A stretch of 64,000 nucleotides of DNA from UBA1723 sp045629285 (GTDB lineage: Bacteria; Bacteroidota; Bacteroidia; Bacteroidales; Paludibacteraceae): positions 62,001 to 126,000 of the forward strand of contig JAZQQY010000035.1 of NCBI GenBank assembly GCA_045629285.1, in the 5' to 3' direction. The notes beneath the pieces are model-generated. The model saw only the letters and a list, made by a program, of their open reading frames with translations. It did not search any database and had not been told where the DNA came from. The translations under genes and the position numbers were made by a program. Below, piece after piece: positions 50,599-59,900 of the stretch. How positions within the stretch are numbered: position 1 is the first letter of the stretch; every line of letters starts with the position of its first letter.

Positions 50599-52830
50599 AT
50601 GGAAAACCCACAGAGTTTACAGAGTATCGAAGACGAAAACGCATATATAGAGAGCCAATATCAGGAGATGTTGGCTATTTATAAGAAAAGCGCCCACAGA
50701 CAGAAGATCGAGTTAATAGACAAGGCCTTCCACTTTGCTATGGATGCTCACCAAGGTGTGCGCCGAAGAAGTGGCGAGCCATATATCCTTCACCCTATAA
50801 CTGTAGCACGAATCGTTGCTGAAGAAATCGGATTGGGTTCAACTTCAATCTGTGCGGCTCTACTTCATGACGTTGTAGAGGACACTGAATATACTGTAGA
50901 AGATATTGAGGAACGTTTCGGAAAGAAAATTGCCCAGATTGTCGACGGTTTGACTAAAATCTCAGGAGGAGTCTTCGGAGAACAGGCAAGCAAGCAGGCA
51001 GAAAACTTCCGCAAACTGCTCCTTACAATGAGTGAGGATATCCGAGTAGTTCTTATCAAAATGGCAGACCGTCTGCATAATATGCGTACACTTGCTTCTA
51101 TGCCTCAGGCAAAACAATTGAAGATTGCAGGTGAAACACAATATATATATGCACCTTTAGCCAACCGTCTAGGATTATATGCAATCAAGACGGAACTTGA
51201 AGACCTAAGCTTTAAATATGAACATCCTGATAAATATGAGGAACTTTCAGCAAAGATTGCAAATACTAAGGAATCCCGCGACAAACTGTTTGAGAAGTTT
51301 GCATCGCCAATTTCAAAATCCCTTGATGCTCTTGGTCTAAGATATGAGATTCACGCAAGAGTGAAGAGCGTCTACTCTATCTGGAGAAAGATGCAGACCA
51401 AAAACATTCCTTTCGAGGAGGTTTACGACCTTTTTGCTTTGCGTATCATTTTTGATGCCGACGAAAACCAGTCGGAGAAGAAACTTTGTTGGGAAATCTA
51501 TTCAGCTGTCACAGACCAATACAAGCCACATCCTGACCGTATACGCGACTGGGTGAGTACACCTAGAGCAAACGGCTATGAGGCTCTTCACGTCACTGTG
51601 ATGGGTCCTCTAGGCCAATGGGTAGAAGTGCAGATCCGTTCCAGACGTATGGACGATATCGCAGAAAAAGGTTTTGCAGCTCATTGGAAATACAAGACCG
51701 GAGAGAAAGACGATTCAGAGTTGGAGAAGTGGCTTCAGACAATCAAGGAACTTCTTGAGAATCCGGAGCCTAATGCTATCGACTTCCTTGACACATTCAA
51801 ATTGAATCTATTTGCATCGGAGATTTTCGTCTTCACCCCAAATGGAGATATCAAGACAATGCCTCAAGGATCGACAGTGCTCGACTTTGCTTTCTTGCTC
51901 CATACTGATGTCGGAACGACTTGTATCGGCGCCAAGGTAAACCATAAGCTTGAACCGTTGAGCTATATCCTAAATTCAGGTGATCAGGTTGAGATCCTTA
52001 CAAGTAAAAAACAAAGTCCGTCAGAAGATTGGATTGAGTTTGTAAAGACTGCCAGAGCAAGAGCAAAAATCAGAAGCCTTTTCAAGAAGGAATACCGCAA
52101 CATCATGAAGAAAGGCGAAACCGACTTGAAAGAATTGCTTGACAGCCATGGTCAATCAATGACTCGAGATCTTATCAACCAGATGCTTGAGCACTACAAT
52201 AAGGCTAAGAAAGAAGAGTTGTTCTACGCTATCGGTAAAGCCCAGATAGATTTGAACGAGATTCCTAAGTTATTCTTCAAGGCCAAAGCAGAAAGCAAAT
52301 GGATGAAGTTCTGGAAACTTCAATTCGGGAACAGCAAGAAAGATAAGAATGCTAACGACGAAGCATCGACTTCAAAATCTAAGGTGCTTACACTAACAGA
52401 GAGCACTAAAAACTATAGAATCGCTGAATGTTGCCAGCCAATTCCTGGAGATGACATTCTTGGATTCATGGAGGGAGAGAACAAATTTGTGGTTCACAAA
52501 TGTCAATGTCCGGTTGCGATGAAGCTTAAGAGCAACCACGGCGACAATATCGTATCCGCAGTTTGGGAGACTCACAAAGTCTTGTCGTTCCCTGCTACAA
52601 TTCGAATCAACGGAATCGACTCGCAGGGCGTGTTGAGTAAGATTCTAAATGTGATCAGCGAGGAGAATGAAATCAATATGACAAAGATCAATATCGATAC
52701 AAAAGACGGTATCTTTGAAGGCACAATCACGTTGTACATCCACGACGTAGAAGACCTTAACAACCTTTGTCTGAATCTTCTTAAGGTCCACGGCATGAAG
52801 TCTGTAAACCGTATTGAGAACGATAAATAA
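50599..52830 (+). CDS. rsh: Bifunctional (p)ppGpp synthase/hydrolase
   Basis: 743 residues. It has the Rel/SpoT domain order: HD hydrolase (about 40-200, with LLHDVVEDT including His90 and Asp91), synthase (about 240-370: VRVKSVYSIWRKM, EVYDLFALRIIFD, WVSTPRANGYEALHVTVMG, EVQIRSRRMDDIAEKGFAAHW), TGS (about 405-465, VFTPNGDIKTMPQGSTVLDFAFLLHTDVG), helical and ACT regulatory domains (about 660-743). Both active sites look intact, so it should both make and break the alarmone that adjusts growth to starvation. It is 26 bases before ispG and may share a transcript. Confidence 0.96.
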   Translation: MENPQSLQSIEDENAYIESQYQEMLAIYKKSAHRQKIELIDKAFHFAMDAHQGVRRRSGEPYILHPITVARIVAEEIGLGSTSICAALLHDVVEDTEYTVEDIEERFGKKIAQIVDGLTKISGGVFGEQASKQAENFRKLLLTMSEDIRVVLIKMADRLHNMRTLASMPQAKQLKIAGETQYIYAPLANRLGLYAIKTELEDLSFKYEHPDKYEELSAKIANTKESRDKLFEKFASPISKSLDALGLRYEIHARVKSVYSIWRKMQTKNIPFEEVYDLFALRIIFDADENQSEKKLCWEIYSAVTDQYKPHPDRIRDWVSTPRANGYEALHVTVMGPLGQWVEVQIRSRRMDDIAEKGFAAHWKYKTGEKDDSELEKWLQTIKELLENPEPNAIDFLDTFKLNLFASEIFVFTPNGDIKTMPQGSTVLDFAFLLHTDVGTTCIGAKVNHKLEPLSYILNSGDQVEILTSKKQSPSEDWIEFVKTARARAKIRSLFKKEYRNIMKKGETDLKELLDSHGQSMTRDLINQMLEHYNKAKKEELFYAIGKAQIDLNEIPKLFFKAKAESKWMKFWKLQFGNSKKDKNANDEASTSKSKVLTLTESTKNYRIAECCQPIPGDDILGFMEGENKFVVHKCQCPVAMKLKSNHGDNIVSAVWETHKVLSFPATIRINGIDSQGVLSKILNVISEENEINMTKINIDTKDGIFEGTITLYIHDVEDLNNLCLNLLKVHGMKSVNRIENDK

Positions 52831-52856
52831 GAAAGAAGAAAAATATCAATATAGAA

Positions 52857-54662
52857 ATGACTAACATTCTAAAATATAGCCGTCGACAGACGACTGAAGT
52901 CCACGTAGGCAACGTAGTGATCGGAGGCAACAACCCTGTACGCATACAGTCGATGGCCAACACCGACACTAACGATATCGAGGCATCGGCACAGCAGTGT
53001 AAGAGAATCGCGGACGTTGGTGGAGAGATCGTACGTTTTACGGCACAAGGTCAGAAGGAGGCCAATAACCTTCAGTTTATCGAGAAGCGTTTGGCAGAAC
53101 TTGGCTGCAATGTTCCTTTGGTTGCAGACATCCACTTCAATCCTGCCGCTGCCGACGTTGCCGCTCAATATGTGGAGAAGGTCAGAATCAACCCAGGAAA
53201 CTATGTGGACAGTGTTCACACTCAGAAGAGATTCGAATATACAGATGAGGAGTACGCAGCCGAGTTGCAGAAGATCCGCGACCGTTTCGTGCCATTCCTA
53301 AATATTTGCAAGGAGAACAAGACAGCAATCAGAATCGGAGTAAATCACGGTTCACTATCAGACAGAATCCTATCCCGTTATGGCGACACATCAAACGGAA
53401 TGGTAGAGTCTTGTTTGGAATTCTTGCGTATTTGTAAGTCAGAGAAATTCATGGATGTTGTGATCTCAATCAAAGCATCCAATGTAATCATCATGGTTCA
53501 GACTGTCCGTCTGCTAGTTGAGAGAATGGAGGCAGAAGACCTTCACTACCCTATCCACCTTGGCGTAACAGAGGCAGGAGCAGGCGAAGATGGACGTGTC
53601 AAGAGTGCAGCCGGAATCGGTGCATTGCTTTACGACGGTATCGGCGACACAATCCGTGTTTCGTTGAGCGAGGATCCGGAGTGTGAGATTCCGGTCGCAA
53701 AATCACTTTCAGACTATATCAATTCTAAGGTCGCAAAGAAGACAACAGCTACTCAGGAATATTCGTTGAAAGACATCTGCAAAATAGAGGCAAGAAAAGT
53801 CGGCAGATGCGGAATCATCGGTGGAGGAAAAGTTCCAGTTGTGATTTCAGATTATGAAGAAGTCGACGGTTTGAAAGCAGACTTCGTCACAAAGAACAGT
53901 TTTGATGCAAATTGTAAAGTATCTCAGATAGTTCCGTTTGCCAATTGGAAGAACGAAGCAAATTGCTATCCTCTATTCTCAGCAAATGAGATCAATAAGA
54001 TTACAGGTACAAAGGCAGAGATAAAGTTCTTGCAGCTATCGTATGGAGAAGCAACAGAAGCAGCTTTGAAGAGTGTAGACGACGACGTTGTTTTGATTAT
54101 TAAGTCGGATGCGAGCATGAATGACGTTGCATGTCGACGCAATATATTCGTGATGTTGACATCATTAGGTAAGAGCAATCCTGTCGTTCTTGAGTCGACA
54201 TACGACACAACAGATTGCGGAGAGTTGCAAGTGTGTGCAGGCGCAGACAACGGAATATTCTTCATAGATCACTTGCCAAGCGGAATCTGCATCAAATCTA
54301 AGTTGAAGGAATCACTTTCAGTAGCATTCGGAATTCTCCAGGCTACACGCACAAGAGTAGTCAAGACAGAATATATTTCATGCCCAAGCTGTGGACGTAC
54401 GCTATACGACCTACAGTCGACATTGGCAAAGATCAAAGCCAAGACATCACATTTGACTGGATTAAAAATCGGTGTGATGGGATGTATCGTCAACGGACCA
54501 GGCGAGATGGCCGATGCCGACTATGGATATGTAGGTTCAGCACGAGGCAAAGTGAACCTTTACAAGAAGCAGGAATGCATCGAAAAGCTAATTCCGGAGG
54601 ATGAAGCCGTAGACAAATTGATTGAACTAATCAAGAAGAACGGCGACTGGAAAGACGCTTAA
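52857..54662 (+). CDS. ispG: HMBPP synthase IspG, long form
   Basis: 601 residues versus about 370 in E. coli. It turns MEcPP into HMBPP in the MEP isoprenoid pathway. The TIM-barrel domain (about 1-280: VGNVVIGGNNPVRIQSMANTDT, VPLVADIHFNPAAA, KVRINPGN) and the [4Fe-4S] domain (Cys509, Cys512 in CPSC, Cys543 in GVMGCIVNGPGE) are separated by an extra domain of some 200 residues (about 285-490) that is known in Bacteroidota, Chlamydiae and plastid enzymes. The gene is 26 bases after the rel gene, and a perfect terminator follows. Confidence 0.97.
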   Translation: MTNILKYSRRQTTEVHVGNVVIGGNNPVRIQSMANTDTNDIEASAQQCKRIADVGGEIVRFTAQGQKEANNLQFIEKRLAELGCNVPLVADIHFNPAAADVAAQYVEKVRINPGNYVDSVHTQKRFEYTDEEYAAELQKIRDRFVPFLNICKENKTAIRIGVNHGSLSDRILSRYGDTSNGMVESCLEFLRICKSEKFMDVVISIKASNVIIMVQTVRLLVERMEAEDLHYPIHLGVTEAGAGEDGRVKSAAGIGALLYDGIGDTIRVSLSEDPECEIPVAKSLSDYINSKVAKKTTATQEYSLKDICKIEARKVGRCGIIGGGKVPVVISDYEEVDGLKADFVTKNSFDANCKVSQIVPFANWKNEANCYPLFSANEINKITGTKAEIKFLQLSYGEATEAALKSVDDDVVLIIKSDASMNDVACRRNIFVMLTSLGKSNPVVLESTYDTTDCGELQVCAGADNGIFFIDHLPSGICIKSKLKESLSVAFGILQATRTRVVKTEYISCPSCGRTLYDLQSTLAKIKAKTSHLTGLKIGVMGCIVNGPGEMADADYGYVGSARGKVNLYKKQECIEKLIPEDEAVDKLIELIKKNGDWKDA

Positions 54663-54695
54663 AAAAGAGAAATATTAAATGCAAATGCAAAATTG

Positions 54696-54719
54696 AGAGA
54701 CGTTGACAGCAACGTCTCT
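54696..54719 (+). terminator. Strong intrinsic terminator after ispG
   Basis: AGAGACGTTG and CAACGTCTCT form a perfect 10-bp stem with an ACAG loop, followed by TTTTTAATT. It is 33 bases after the stop. Confidence 0.9.
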
Positions 54720-54767
54720 TTTTAATTATGTTAGACAACAACTTTATTATAAATAATACAAAATTCG

Positions 54768-54799
54768 TTTGGAAAAAAGAATGCGCATAGATAAATTTG
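54768..54799 (+). promoter_or_regulatory. Consensus promoter of the DUF4332 gene
   Basis: TTTG (54768-54771), 20-base spacer, TAAATTTG (54792-54799), a perfect consensus. The gene starts at 54878, leaving an untranslated leader of about 70 bases in which I see nothing distinctive. Confidence 0.75.
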
Positions 54800-54877
54800 T
54801 TAGAGAAAGATAGGGAGATGAAACATTTCTTATCGCAACTACAAATTTAGAATATTAACAATAAAAGGGTAAACAAT

Positions 54878-55285
54878 ATGTCACACAGTATTATCGACAT
54901 TGAAGGCGTAGGAGAAGCATACGCAAAGAAACTACAGGGAGCAGGAATCCGCACAACAGAGGCACTTCTAGAGGCTTGCGCTACTCCAAAGGGAAGAAAA
55001 GAAATGGCAGAGAAGACTGGTATTTCAGATGCTTTGATCTTGAAGTGGACAAACCACGCTGATCTATTCCGTATCACTGGTATCGCAGGTCAGTTCGCTG
55101 AGTTGCTTGAGGCTGCAGGCGTAGATACAGTTAAAGAGTTCCGTCACCGTAAGGCAGACAACCTACATGCAAAGATGGAGGAGGTAAATGCAGAGAAGAA
55201 GCTTACTCGTCGCATCCCTTCTGTTGGTCAGCTTGAGGCTATGATCGAGGAAGCTGGAAAGCTTGATCCAAAAATAACATACTAA
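54878..55285 (+). CDS. DUF4332 helix-hairpin-helix protein
   Basis: 135 residues. It begins with helix-hairpin-helix turns (DIEGVGEAYAKKLQGAGIRTTEALLEAC), has a second (LFRITGIAGQFAELLEAAGVDTVKEFRHRKADNLHAKM) and ends with SVGQLEAMIEEAGKLDP. This two-HhH layout matches DUF4332 proteins, small cytoplasmic proteins presumed to bind nucleic acid. It lacks catalytic residues. Codon usage is biased to major codons (GAG, CTT, GCA), suggesting high expression, in line with its perfect promoter. Confidence 0.85.
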   Translation: MSHSIIDIEGVGEAYAKKLQGAGIRTTEALLEACATPKGRKEMAEKTGISDALILKWTNHADLFRITGIAGQFAELLEAAGVDTVKEFRHRKADNLHAKMEEVNAEKKLTRRIPSVGQLEAMIEEAGKLDPKITY

Positions 55286-55312
55286 GTATTTCTTAGATTT
55301 TCAAAATTTTAT

Positions 55313-55346
55313 AAGAGAGGCACCGCAGGATTGCGATGCCTCTCTT
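55313..55346. terminator. Bidirectional terminator (DUF4332 / ygiQ)
   Basis: AAGAGAGGCA (55313-55322) and TGCCTCTCTT (55337-55346) form a perfect 10-bp stem, T-rich on both sides. It ends both convergent genes. Confidence 0.85.
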
Positions 55347-55378
55347 GATTTTATTAGTGAGTTTATGGAATCGTTATA

Positions 55379-57205
55379 CTATCCAAACAATTTCTTGATG
55401 ATGTCTGGTCTGCCTAGGCTCTTCAAATCACGTATAATCTCCTGCTTATACTCTTTCTTATACCAGAAGAAGAACTTACGTTGGTCTTCCTTGTCTTTCT
55501 TGGTGCGTGGAGTATAGACTTTCTCCAATGTGTATGGATTGATACCAGTATAGTACATCTCCGTAGCGAAGGTCATTGGTGTAGGCGTGAAATCCTGCAC
55601 CTGCTCCAAGTTGAATCCCATTGCCTTAGTACGTGCGGCAAGCATTGCCATGTCAACGCGATGACAACCTGGATGTGAACTGATGAAGTATGGAATAATC
55701 TGCTGACGTAGACCAGCCTTACCACAGATTCTGTCAAATTCTTTCTTGAACTTCTCAAACTGTGTGAAACTTGGTTTACGTATCATGTTCAACACCTCAT
55801 CCTCGGTGTGCTCCGGCGCCACCTTCAAGCGTCCGCTGACATGGTTGACAATCAACTCCTCTGTATATGCCTGATGACTTGCATTTGCCTTAGGATCTTT
55901 ATCTTCGTGGAGAAGCAAATCATAACGTACTCCACTACCGATGAACGATTTCTTGATTTTATGCAGTTTGTCTACCTCCTTATAGAGTGCAATAAGCTCT
56001 GAATGGTCGGTATTCATGTTCGGGCAAACCTTCGGGAAGGCACAACTTGGTCTCTTACACTTCTTGCACAACTCCTGATTACGTCCACGCATCATGTACA
56101 TGTTGGCACTTGGTCCACCAAGGTCCGACAAATATCCCTTGAATTCTGGATGCTCACACACCTCCTTCACCTCACGCATGATACTCTCCTTGCTACGTGA
56201 TGTGATATGCTTTCCCTGATGTGCAGAGATTGCACAGAACGAGCAACCACCGAAACAGCCTCTATGGATATTGATACTGAACTTGATCATATCGTAGGCT
56301 GGAATTCTCTTGCCTTTATATTTAGGGTGTGGCAGACGGGTGTATGGTAAATCAAACGATGCGTCCAAATCCTTCGACTCCATCACTGAGAAAGGCGGAT
56401 TCACAACTGTAAGATGGTTTTTATCAATACGTTGCACAAGTCGACGTGCCTCCATCTTATTACTCTCCTCCTCAATGACACGGAAGTTCTTCGCCTGCTT
56501 CATCTTGTCTTTAGCGCACTCAAGATGAGGGAAAAGTTCAAATGTCTCGCCATCGTATGGTGGAATTTCGTTTCCTTCGATGATATAGGAAGTTTGCGGC
56601 ACATCATGCATATCAAAGATGCTTTCGCCGTTCTTACAACGTGCTGCGATCTCCTTCAACGGTAGCTCACCCATACCGTAAATCAATAGGTCGGCTCCGC
56701 AAGTCGCCAAAATAGTCGGCATCAAAGTGTCGTCCCAATAGTCGTAATGGGTAAGTCGACGTAAACTTGCTTCCAAACCACCGATTACTACAGGCACATC
56801 CGGATATAGCTCCTTAAGGATTTTAGTATAGACAGTAGTGCATCTATCAGGACGGAAACCAGCCTTTCCATCAGGGGAATATGCATCATCACTACGTTTT
56901 CTCAAACCAGCAGTGTAATGGTTGACCATGGAATCCATACAACCTGAACTGACAGCAAAGAACATACGTGGTTTGCCAAATTTCTTAAAATCACGGTAAT
57001 CGCCATGCCAGTCTGGTTGTGGCACTAACGCCACTCTTAGTCCATACGATTCCAAACATCTACCGACAACAGCACCTGCAAACGACGGATGGTCAACATA
57101 CGCGTCGCCAGAGAACAAGACGACATCCACTTCGTCCCATCCTCTCAAATCTGTCTCCTTTTTTGTGGTAGGCAGAAAATCCGTAAGTCTATATTCCTTT
57201 GGCAT
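55379..57205 (-). CDS. YgiQ-family radical SAM protein
   Basis: 608 residues, normal for the family. The radical SAM cluster is CFGGCSFC (Cys317, 321, 324), inside IHRGCFGGCSFCAISAHQGKHI. The N-terminal half has VDVVLFSGDAYVDHPSF and EASLRRLTHYDYWDDT. A CKKCKRPSC segment and a C-terminal LEQVQDFTPTPMTFATEMYYTGINPYT are family hallmarks. YgiQ is conserved widely but has no demonstrated reaction. The gene stands alone upstream of priA; heptamer repeats fill the 80 bases between it and priA. Confidence 0.93.
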   Translation of the reverse strand: MPKEYRLTDFLPTTKKETDLRGWDEVDVVLFSGDAYVDHPSFAGAVVGRCLESYGLRVALVPQPDWHGDYRDFKKFGKPRMFFAVSSGCMDSMVNHYTAGLRKRSDDAYSPDGKAGFRPDRCTTVYTKILKELYPDVPVVIGGLEASLRRLTHYDYWDDTLMPTILATCGADLLIYGMGELPLKEIAARCKNGESIFDMHDVPQTSYIIEGNEIPPYDGETFELFPHLECAKDKMKQAKNFRVIEEESNKMEARRLVQRIDKNHLTVVNPPFSVMESKDLDASFDLPYTRLPHPKYKGKRIPAYDMIKFSINIHRGCFGGCSFCAISAHQGKHITSRSKESIMREVKEVCEHPEFKGYLSDLGGPSANMYMMRGRNQELCKKCKRPSCAFPKVCPNMNTDHSELIALYKEVDKLHKIKKSFIGSGVRYDLLLHEDKDPKANASHQAYTEELIVNHVSGRLKVAPEHTEDEVLNMIRKPSFTQFEKFKKEFDRICGKAGLRQQIIPYFISSHPGCHRVDMAMLAARTKAMGFNLEQVQDFTPTPMTFATEMYYTGINPYTLEKVYTPRTKKDKEDQRKFFFWYKKEYKQEIIRDLKSLGRPDIIKKLFG

Positions 57206-57211
57206 TTTATT

Positions 57212-57288
57212 TAGTTAATAGTTAATGATTAAAAATTAATAGTTGGGTATTCCAAATCCAGAAACTTGAAACCTGAAACTATTAATCA
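57212..57288 (-). repeat. Mixed heptamer array between priA and ygiQ
   Basis: Eleven consecutive 7-base units in one register: TAGTTAA x2, TGATTAA, AAATTAA, TAGTTGG, GTATTCC, AAATCCA, GAAACTT, GAAACCT, GAAACTA, TTAATCA. The last contains the priA stop codon (57286-57288, minus). Two unit types are combined (TAGTTAA-like and GAAACCT-like) and fill the whole gap to ygiQ. Confidence 0.75.
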
Positions 57289-59745
57289 CATAGGGTCGAC
57301 ATCAATCGTCACAAACACGCTCTTGTGATGCAACATCAGATTATCAACACACTGTTTCATTATCATTTTTGATGGAGCCACATTAGTGTTCGCATCAAGC
57401 TTTATCATTATCTTGCGTATATGCAAGGTCTGAATTCTAGTTACGACGGGAAGATCCGGACCATATACGAATTGTCCGAAATGGGAGCGCAAAACATTAG
57501 CCAGATCATAAGCTGCCACTTCTGTCTTACCTTCATCCTTACCTTTAACCATCAGATTTATCAGACGATAGAAAGGAGGATATCTGAATGCAGTACGCTC
57601 ATTCAACTGCGACAGATACATACTTTTGTATGAATTCTGGCAAACCTGATCCACGACAGGATGCTTAACATCCGAAGTCTGCAGCACCACAAGTCCACGC
57701 TTTCCGTGTCGACCTGCACGTCCACCAACCTGAGAAATCAACTGAAAGGCTCGTTCGTGAGCACGAAAATCAGGATAGTGAAGCATGGAGTCAGCACTTA
57801 AGATTCCCACTACCCTAACCTTCTCAAAATCCAAACCTTTGGAAATCATCTGTGTTCCGACAAGGACATCTGTCTTTCCACGTTCAAAATCAGAGATTAT
57901 GGATTCATAGTTTTTACGAGACTTTGCCACATCCAAATCCAATCGTGCCACTTTAGCAGCAGGAAAAACCTTACTAATCTCCTCTTCAGCCTTCTCCGTA
58001 CCGAATCCACGATTGCTTAACGTAGGATTACCACACGACGGACAAAACTGAGGTACAGGAATAGTGTAGCCGCAATAGTGGCAAACCAACGAATCATCAT
58101 TTCTATGCAAAGTGAGACTCACATCGCAATACTTGCATCGTGGCACGTAGGCACAACTTCTGCACTCCACATATGGCGAATATCCACGTCGATTCTGGAA
58201 CAATATTATCTGCTCATGATTTGCCATCGCACGTGTCATCTCATCAATCAACTGCTGACTGAACAATCCCGTCATCTTTTTCTTAAGACGCTCATCCTTC
58301 ACGTCTACGACATTGATCTCCGGCAATTGAATATCGGCATAGCGAGTAAGAAGCTCTACAAATCCATACTTTTTGCTCTGTGTGGCATGGTAATAGCTCT
58401 CGATTGAAGGAGTAGCCGAACCAAGCAACACTTTGGCATTATGAATCTTAGCCAACACCATCGCAGTATTACGTGCATGATAGCGTGGTGCCGGATCATA
58501 CTGTTTGTAGGTATTCTCATGTTCCTCATCAACAATCACGATTCCAAGATTACGGAACGGAAGGAAAATAGACGAACGAACACCAAGAATCACCTTATAT
58601 TCTTTCTCTGGCGACAACATATTCTGCCACACCTCCACTCTCTCATTATCAGAGAATTTAGAATGGTAAATACCTAATTGTGCACCAAATACACGACGTA
58701 GACGTGTTGTAAGCTGAGTTGTCAAAGCAATCTCAGGAAGCAAGAACAAAGCCTGTTTTCCACTTGCAATGGCCTCGTCGATCAGTTTTATATAGATTTC
58801 TGTCTTTCCGCACGACGTTACACCGTGGAGCAAAACAACATCTTTCTGCTGAAAATTTAAAATAATCTCATCGTATGCCTTAGTTTGGGCTTCACTAAGC
58901 GGATATCTGTTGACAACATTCGCATATTTGCTATTATCGATTCTGCCAACCTCCTTATCGTAAAGTCGAAAAATATCTTTCTTGATCAATCCCTGCAATA
59001 TGGCTGGCGACGCATCAGCTTTGGCTAGAAGCTCCTTTTTAGATACCTCTTTCTGCTCTCCTTTAACGTAAAAACTAGACATAGAGAGGAATTTAAGCAG
59101 AAGCTCCAACTGTTTCGGCGAACGTTCCAATTCTATCGCAGCCTTATTCATAGCCTCCGTGTCAAGCAAACGGTCAGTGACAGTGACGTAAGTCTCCATC
59201 TTTGGCTTAAAACCATCCTTCAACTGCTCGTTCAAAGTAATGGCTCCTTTAGCCAAAAGCGACTGCATAGTAGGCAGAAGATTCTTAACCTTAACCAACC
59301 GGCTAAGTTCCTCAATACTAGTCTGCTTTGAAGCCGAAAGATTCTCCATCACAGCCAATTCCGTCTTTTTAAGCGGTTCTATCTCCTCAAAATCCTCATT
59401 GGCAGCAACGAGAGTTTCACTCTCCATCTTCAATCCTGCAGGCAAAGCAGCTTTCATCACCTCACCCTTACTACAGATATAGTAGTCGGCAATCCAATGC
59501 CATAGCATCAGCTGTGATGGAGTCACCACAGGATTCATATCAAGAACCGAGACAATCTCCTTGATTTCCATATCATCGTCAAAGTCGTCAAAGACTTCAG
59601 ACACAATGCCAGTATAGAGTTTCTTTTTACCGACAGGCACTACTACCCTGCCACCGACAATCACGTCGGCAGACATCTCATCGGGCACTGAGTAGGTCAG
59701 AACACGGTTGAGTGCTAATGGTAATATGACGCTAATATATTTCAT
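57286..59745 (-). CDS. priA: Primosomal replication helicase PriA
   Basis: 819 residues. It reloads the replisome at stalled forks. The N-terminal DNA-binding domain is about 1-230. The helicase core has Walker A LLHGVTSCGKTEIY (about 304), the Walker B IVIVDEEHE and the motif HARNTAMVLA. An eight-Cys zinc region (CRSCAYVPRCKYC...VCHYCGYTIP...FCPSCGNP) divides the two helicase lobes, and QVGGRAGRHGKRG is motif VI. All motifs look complete. It is 150 bases after the kinase stop. A heptamer array begins right at its own stop. Confidence 0.96.
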   Translation of the reverse strand: MKYISVILPLALNRVLTYSVPDEMSADVIVGGRVVVPVGKKKLYTGIVSEVFDDFDDDMEIKEIVSVLDMNPVVTPSQLMLWHWIADYYICSKGEVMKAALPAGLKMESETLVAANEDFEEIEPLKKTELAVMENLSASKQTSIEELSRLVKVKNLLPTMQSLLAKGAITLNEQLKDGFKPKMETYVTVTDRLLDTEAMNKAAIELERSPKQLELLLKFLSMSSFYVKGEQKEVSKKELLAKADASPAILQGLIKKDIFRLYDKEVGRIDNSKYANVVNRYPLSEAQTKAYDEIILNFQQKDVVLLHGVTSCGKTEIYIKLIDEAIASGKQALFLLPEIALTTQLTTRLRRVFGAQLGIYHSKFSDNERVEVWQNMLSPEKEYKVILGVRSSIFLPFRNLGIVIVDEEHENTYKQYDPAPRYHARNTAMVLAKIHNAKVLLGSATPSIESYYHATQSKKYGFVELLTRYADIQLPEINVVDVKDERLKKKMTGLFSQQLIDEMTRAMANHEQIILFQNRRGYSPYVECRSCAYVPRCKYCDVSLTLHRNDDSLVCHYCGYTIPVPQFCPSCGNPTLSNRGFGTEKAEEEISKVFPAAKVARLDLDVAKSRKNYESIISDFERGKTDVLVGTQMISKGLDFEKVRVVGILSADSMLHYPDFRAHERAFQLISQVGGRAGRHGKRGLVVLQTSDVKHPVVDQVCQNSYKSMYLSQLNERTAFRYPPFYRLINLMVKGKDEGKTEVAAYDLANVLRSHFGQFVYGPDLPVVTRIQTLHIRKIMIKLDANTNVAPSKMIMKQCVDNLMLHHKSVFVTIDVDPM

Positions 59746-59809
59746 TTTACATTTCTAGTGTAGGTTTAATCGCTAAAAGCAATCAAACACAACCCTAGGC
59801 TATTTGTCT

Positions 59810-59900
59810 GAAACCTGAAACTTGAAACCTGAAACCTGAAACCTGAAACTTGAAACTTGAAACCTGAAACCTGAAACTTGAAACTTGAAACCTGAAACTA
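59810..59900 (-). repeat. Thirteen perfect GAAACYT heptamers after the kinase stop
   Basis: Plus-strand reading: 13 units GAAACCT or GAAACTT (last GAAACTA) with no indel, in the order CCT, CTT, CCT, CCT, CCT, CTT, CTT, CCT, CCT, CTT, CTT, CCT, CTA. Only the sixth base varies (C/T). The last unit contains the kinase stop codon TAG (59898-59900 on minus). It fills about half the gap to priA. Confidence 0.95.

Noticed and set aside
59810..59900. Direct-repeat array as a CRISPR
   Set aside because: The unit is only 7 bases, with no spacers between units and no cas genes nearby.
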